Below are positions 63,976 through 64,000 of a DNA stretch of 64,000 nucleotides, in pieces. The first letter of the stretch is position 1. The number at the start of each line of letters is the position of its first letter. A model generated the notes under the pieces. It was not told the DNA's origin, did not search any database, and saw only the letters and a program-made list of their open reading frames with translations. The translations under genes and the position numbers were made by a program. The DNA is from Rhizobium sp. N324 (lineage in GTDB: Bacteria > Pseudomonadota > Alphaproteobacteria > Rhizobiales > Rhizobiaceae): NCBI RefSeq assembly GCF_001664485.1, contig NZ_CP013632.1:310001-374000 (forward strand), in the 5' to 3' direction.

Positions 63976-64000
63976 TTACTTGATTGCGCCGGCGGCGATG
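63976..64000 (-). CDS. ABC permease, C-terminal end only (cut by window edge)
   Basis: The last codons read IAAGAIK then a TAA stop, the usual tail of MalG-type permeases (compare LTSGALK at the end of the permease at 14863). It lies 12 bases before the ATPase start on the same strand, the normal order in such operons. The rest is beyond the window. Confidence 0.6.

Overview
The window looks like a piece of a Rhizobium genome (R. leguminosarum / R. etli group). The evidence is the high-GC coding with strong GC3 bias, the density of ABC solute importers, rhizobial-type short palindromic intergenic repeats (around 6342, 16690-16845 and 40826-40872), and protein resemblances that read as alphaproteobacterial. 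No rRNA, tRNA or CRISPR array was seen. The replicon (chromosome or large plasmid) cannot be told from the sequence.

Layout. (1) 2-6220, plus strand: a left-truncated amidase, a nucleoside-type ABC importer (fused ATPase and two permeases) and a cytosine-deaminase-like amidohydrolase form a tight operon for salvage or breakdown of an N-heterocycle. (2) 6485-9478: an RraA/HMG-aldolase-family protein and an atypical SDR diverge from a LysR regulator; msrA follows. (3) 9582-12853: a 3.3-kb foreign cassette (flavin oxidoreductase, TetR, SAM methyltransferase). It is bracketed by inverted, outward-facing decayed 3' ends of Tn3-family transposases, and a 38-bp Tn3-like terminal repeat is still recognisable on the left. 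(4) 12851-21279: a sugar/polyol ABC operon with Gfo/Idh dehydrogenase, TIM-barrel isomerase and IMPase-family phosphatase, divergent from a LacI regulator with a perfect operator palindrome. (5) 21430-22012: a ParDE-type toxin-antitoxin pair. (6) 22267-36342: a large organosulfur-type region with two SfnB/DszC-like flavoproteins, a ribose-type importer, an NtaA/DszA-like monooxygenase, a dipeptide-type importer and a class V PLP enzyme.

(7) 36415-39756: a THF-dependent O-demethylase (LigM-like) and a MetF-type reductase, divergent from a GntR regulator: a C1/methoxyaromatic module. (8) 39893-42606: a GDPD-family phosphodiesterase and a TPR-GGDEF diguanylate cyclase. (9) 42633-49817, minus strand: one seven-gene operon joining a binding protein, two permeases, an ATPase, a glycerophosphodiesterase, a LacI regulator and an IMPase; uptake and hydrolysis of a glycerophosphodiester is the natural reading. 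(10) 50064-53549: YbaK-type deacylase, Tim44-like protein, D-2-hydroxyacid dehydrogenase and HupE. (11) 53837-60802: a GbsR/MarR-type regulator with a 20-bp palindrome, followed by cydDCAB and a 40-aa cydX: cytochrome bd oxidase with its assembly exporter. (12) 60842-64000, minus strand: a Gfo/Idh-aldo/keto-reductase fusion, an MsmX/UgpC-type ATPase and the last codons of a permease.

Most genes within modules overlap by 1-4 bases (ATGA, TGATG, GTGA), so operon assignments are secure. Substrates of the importers are inferred from neighbours only.
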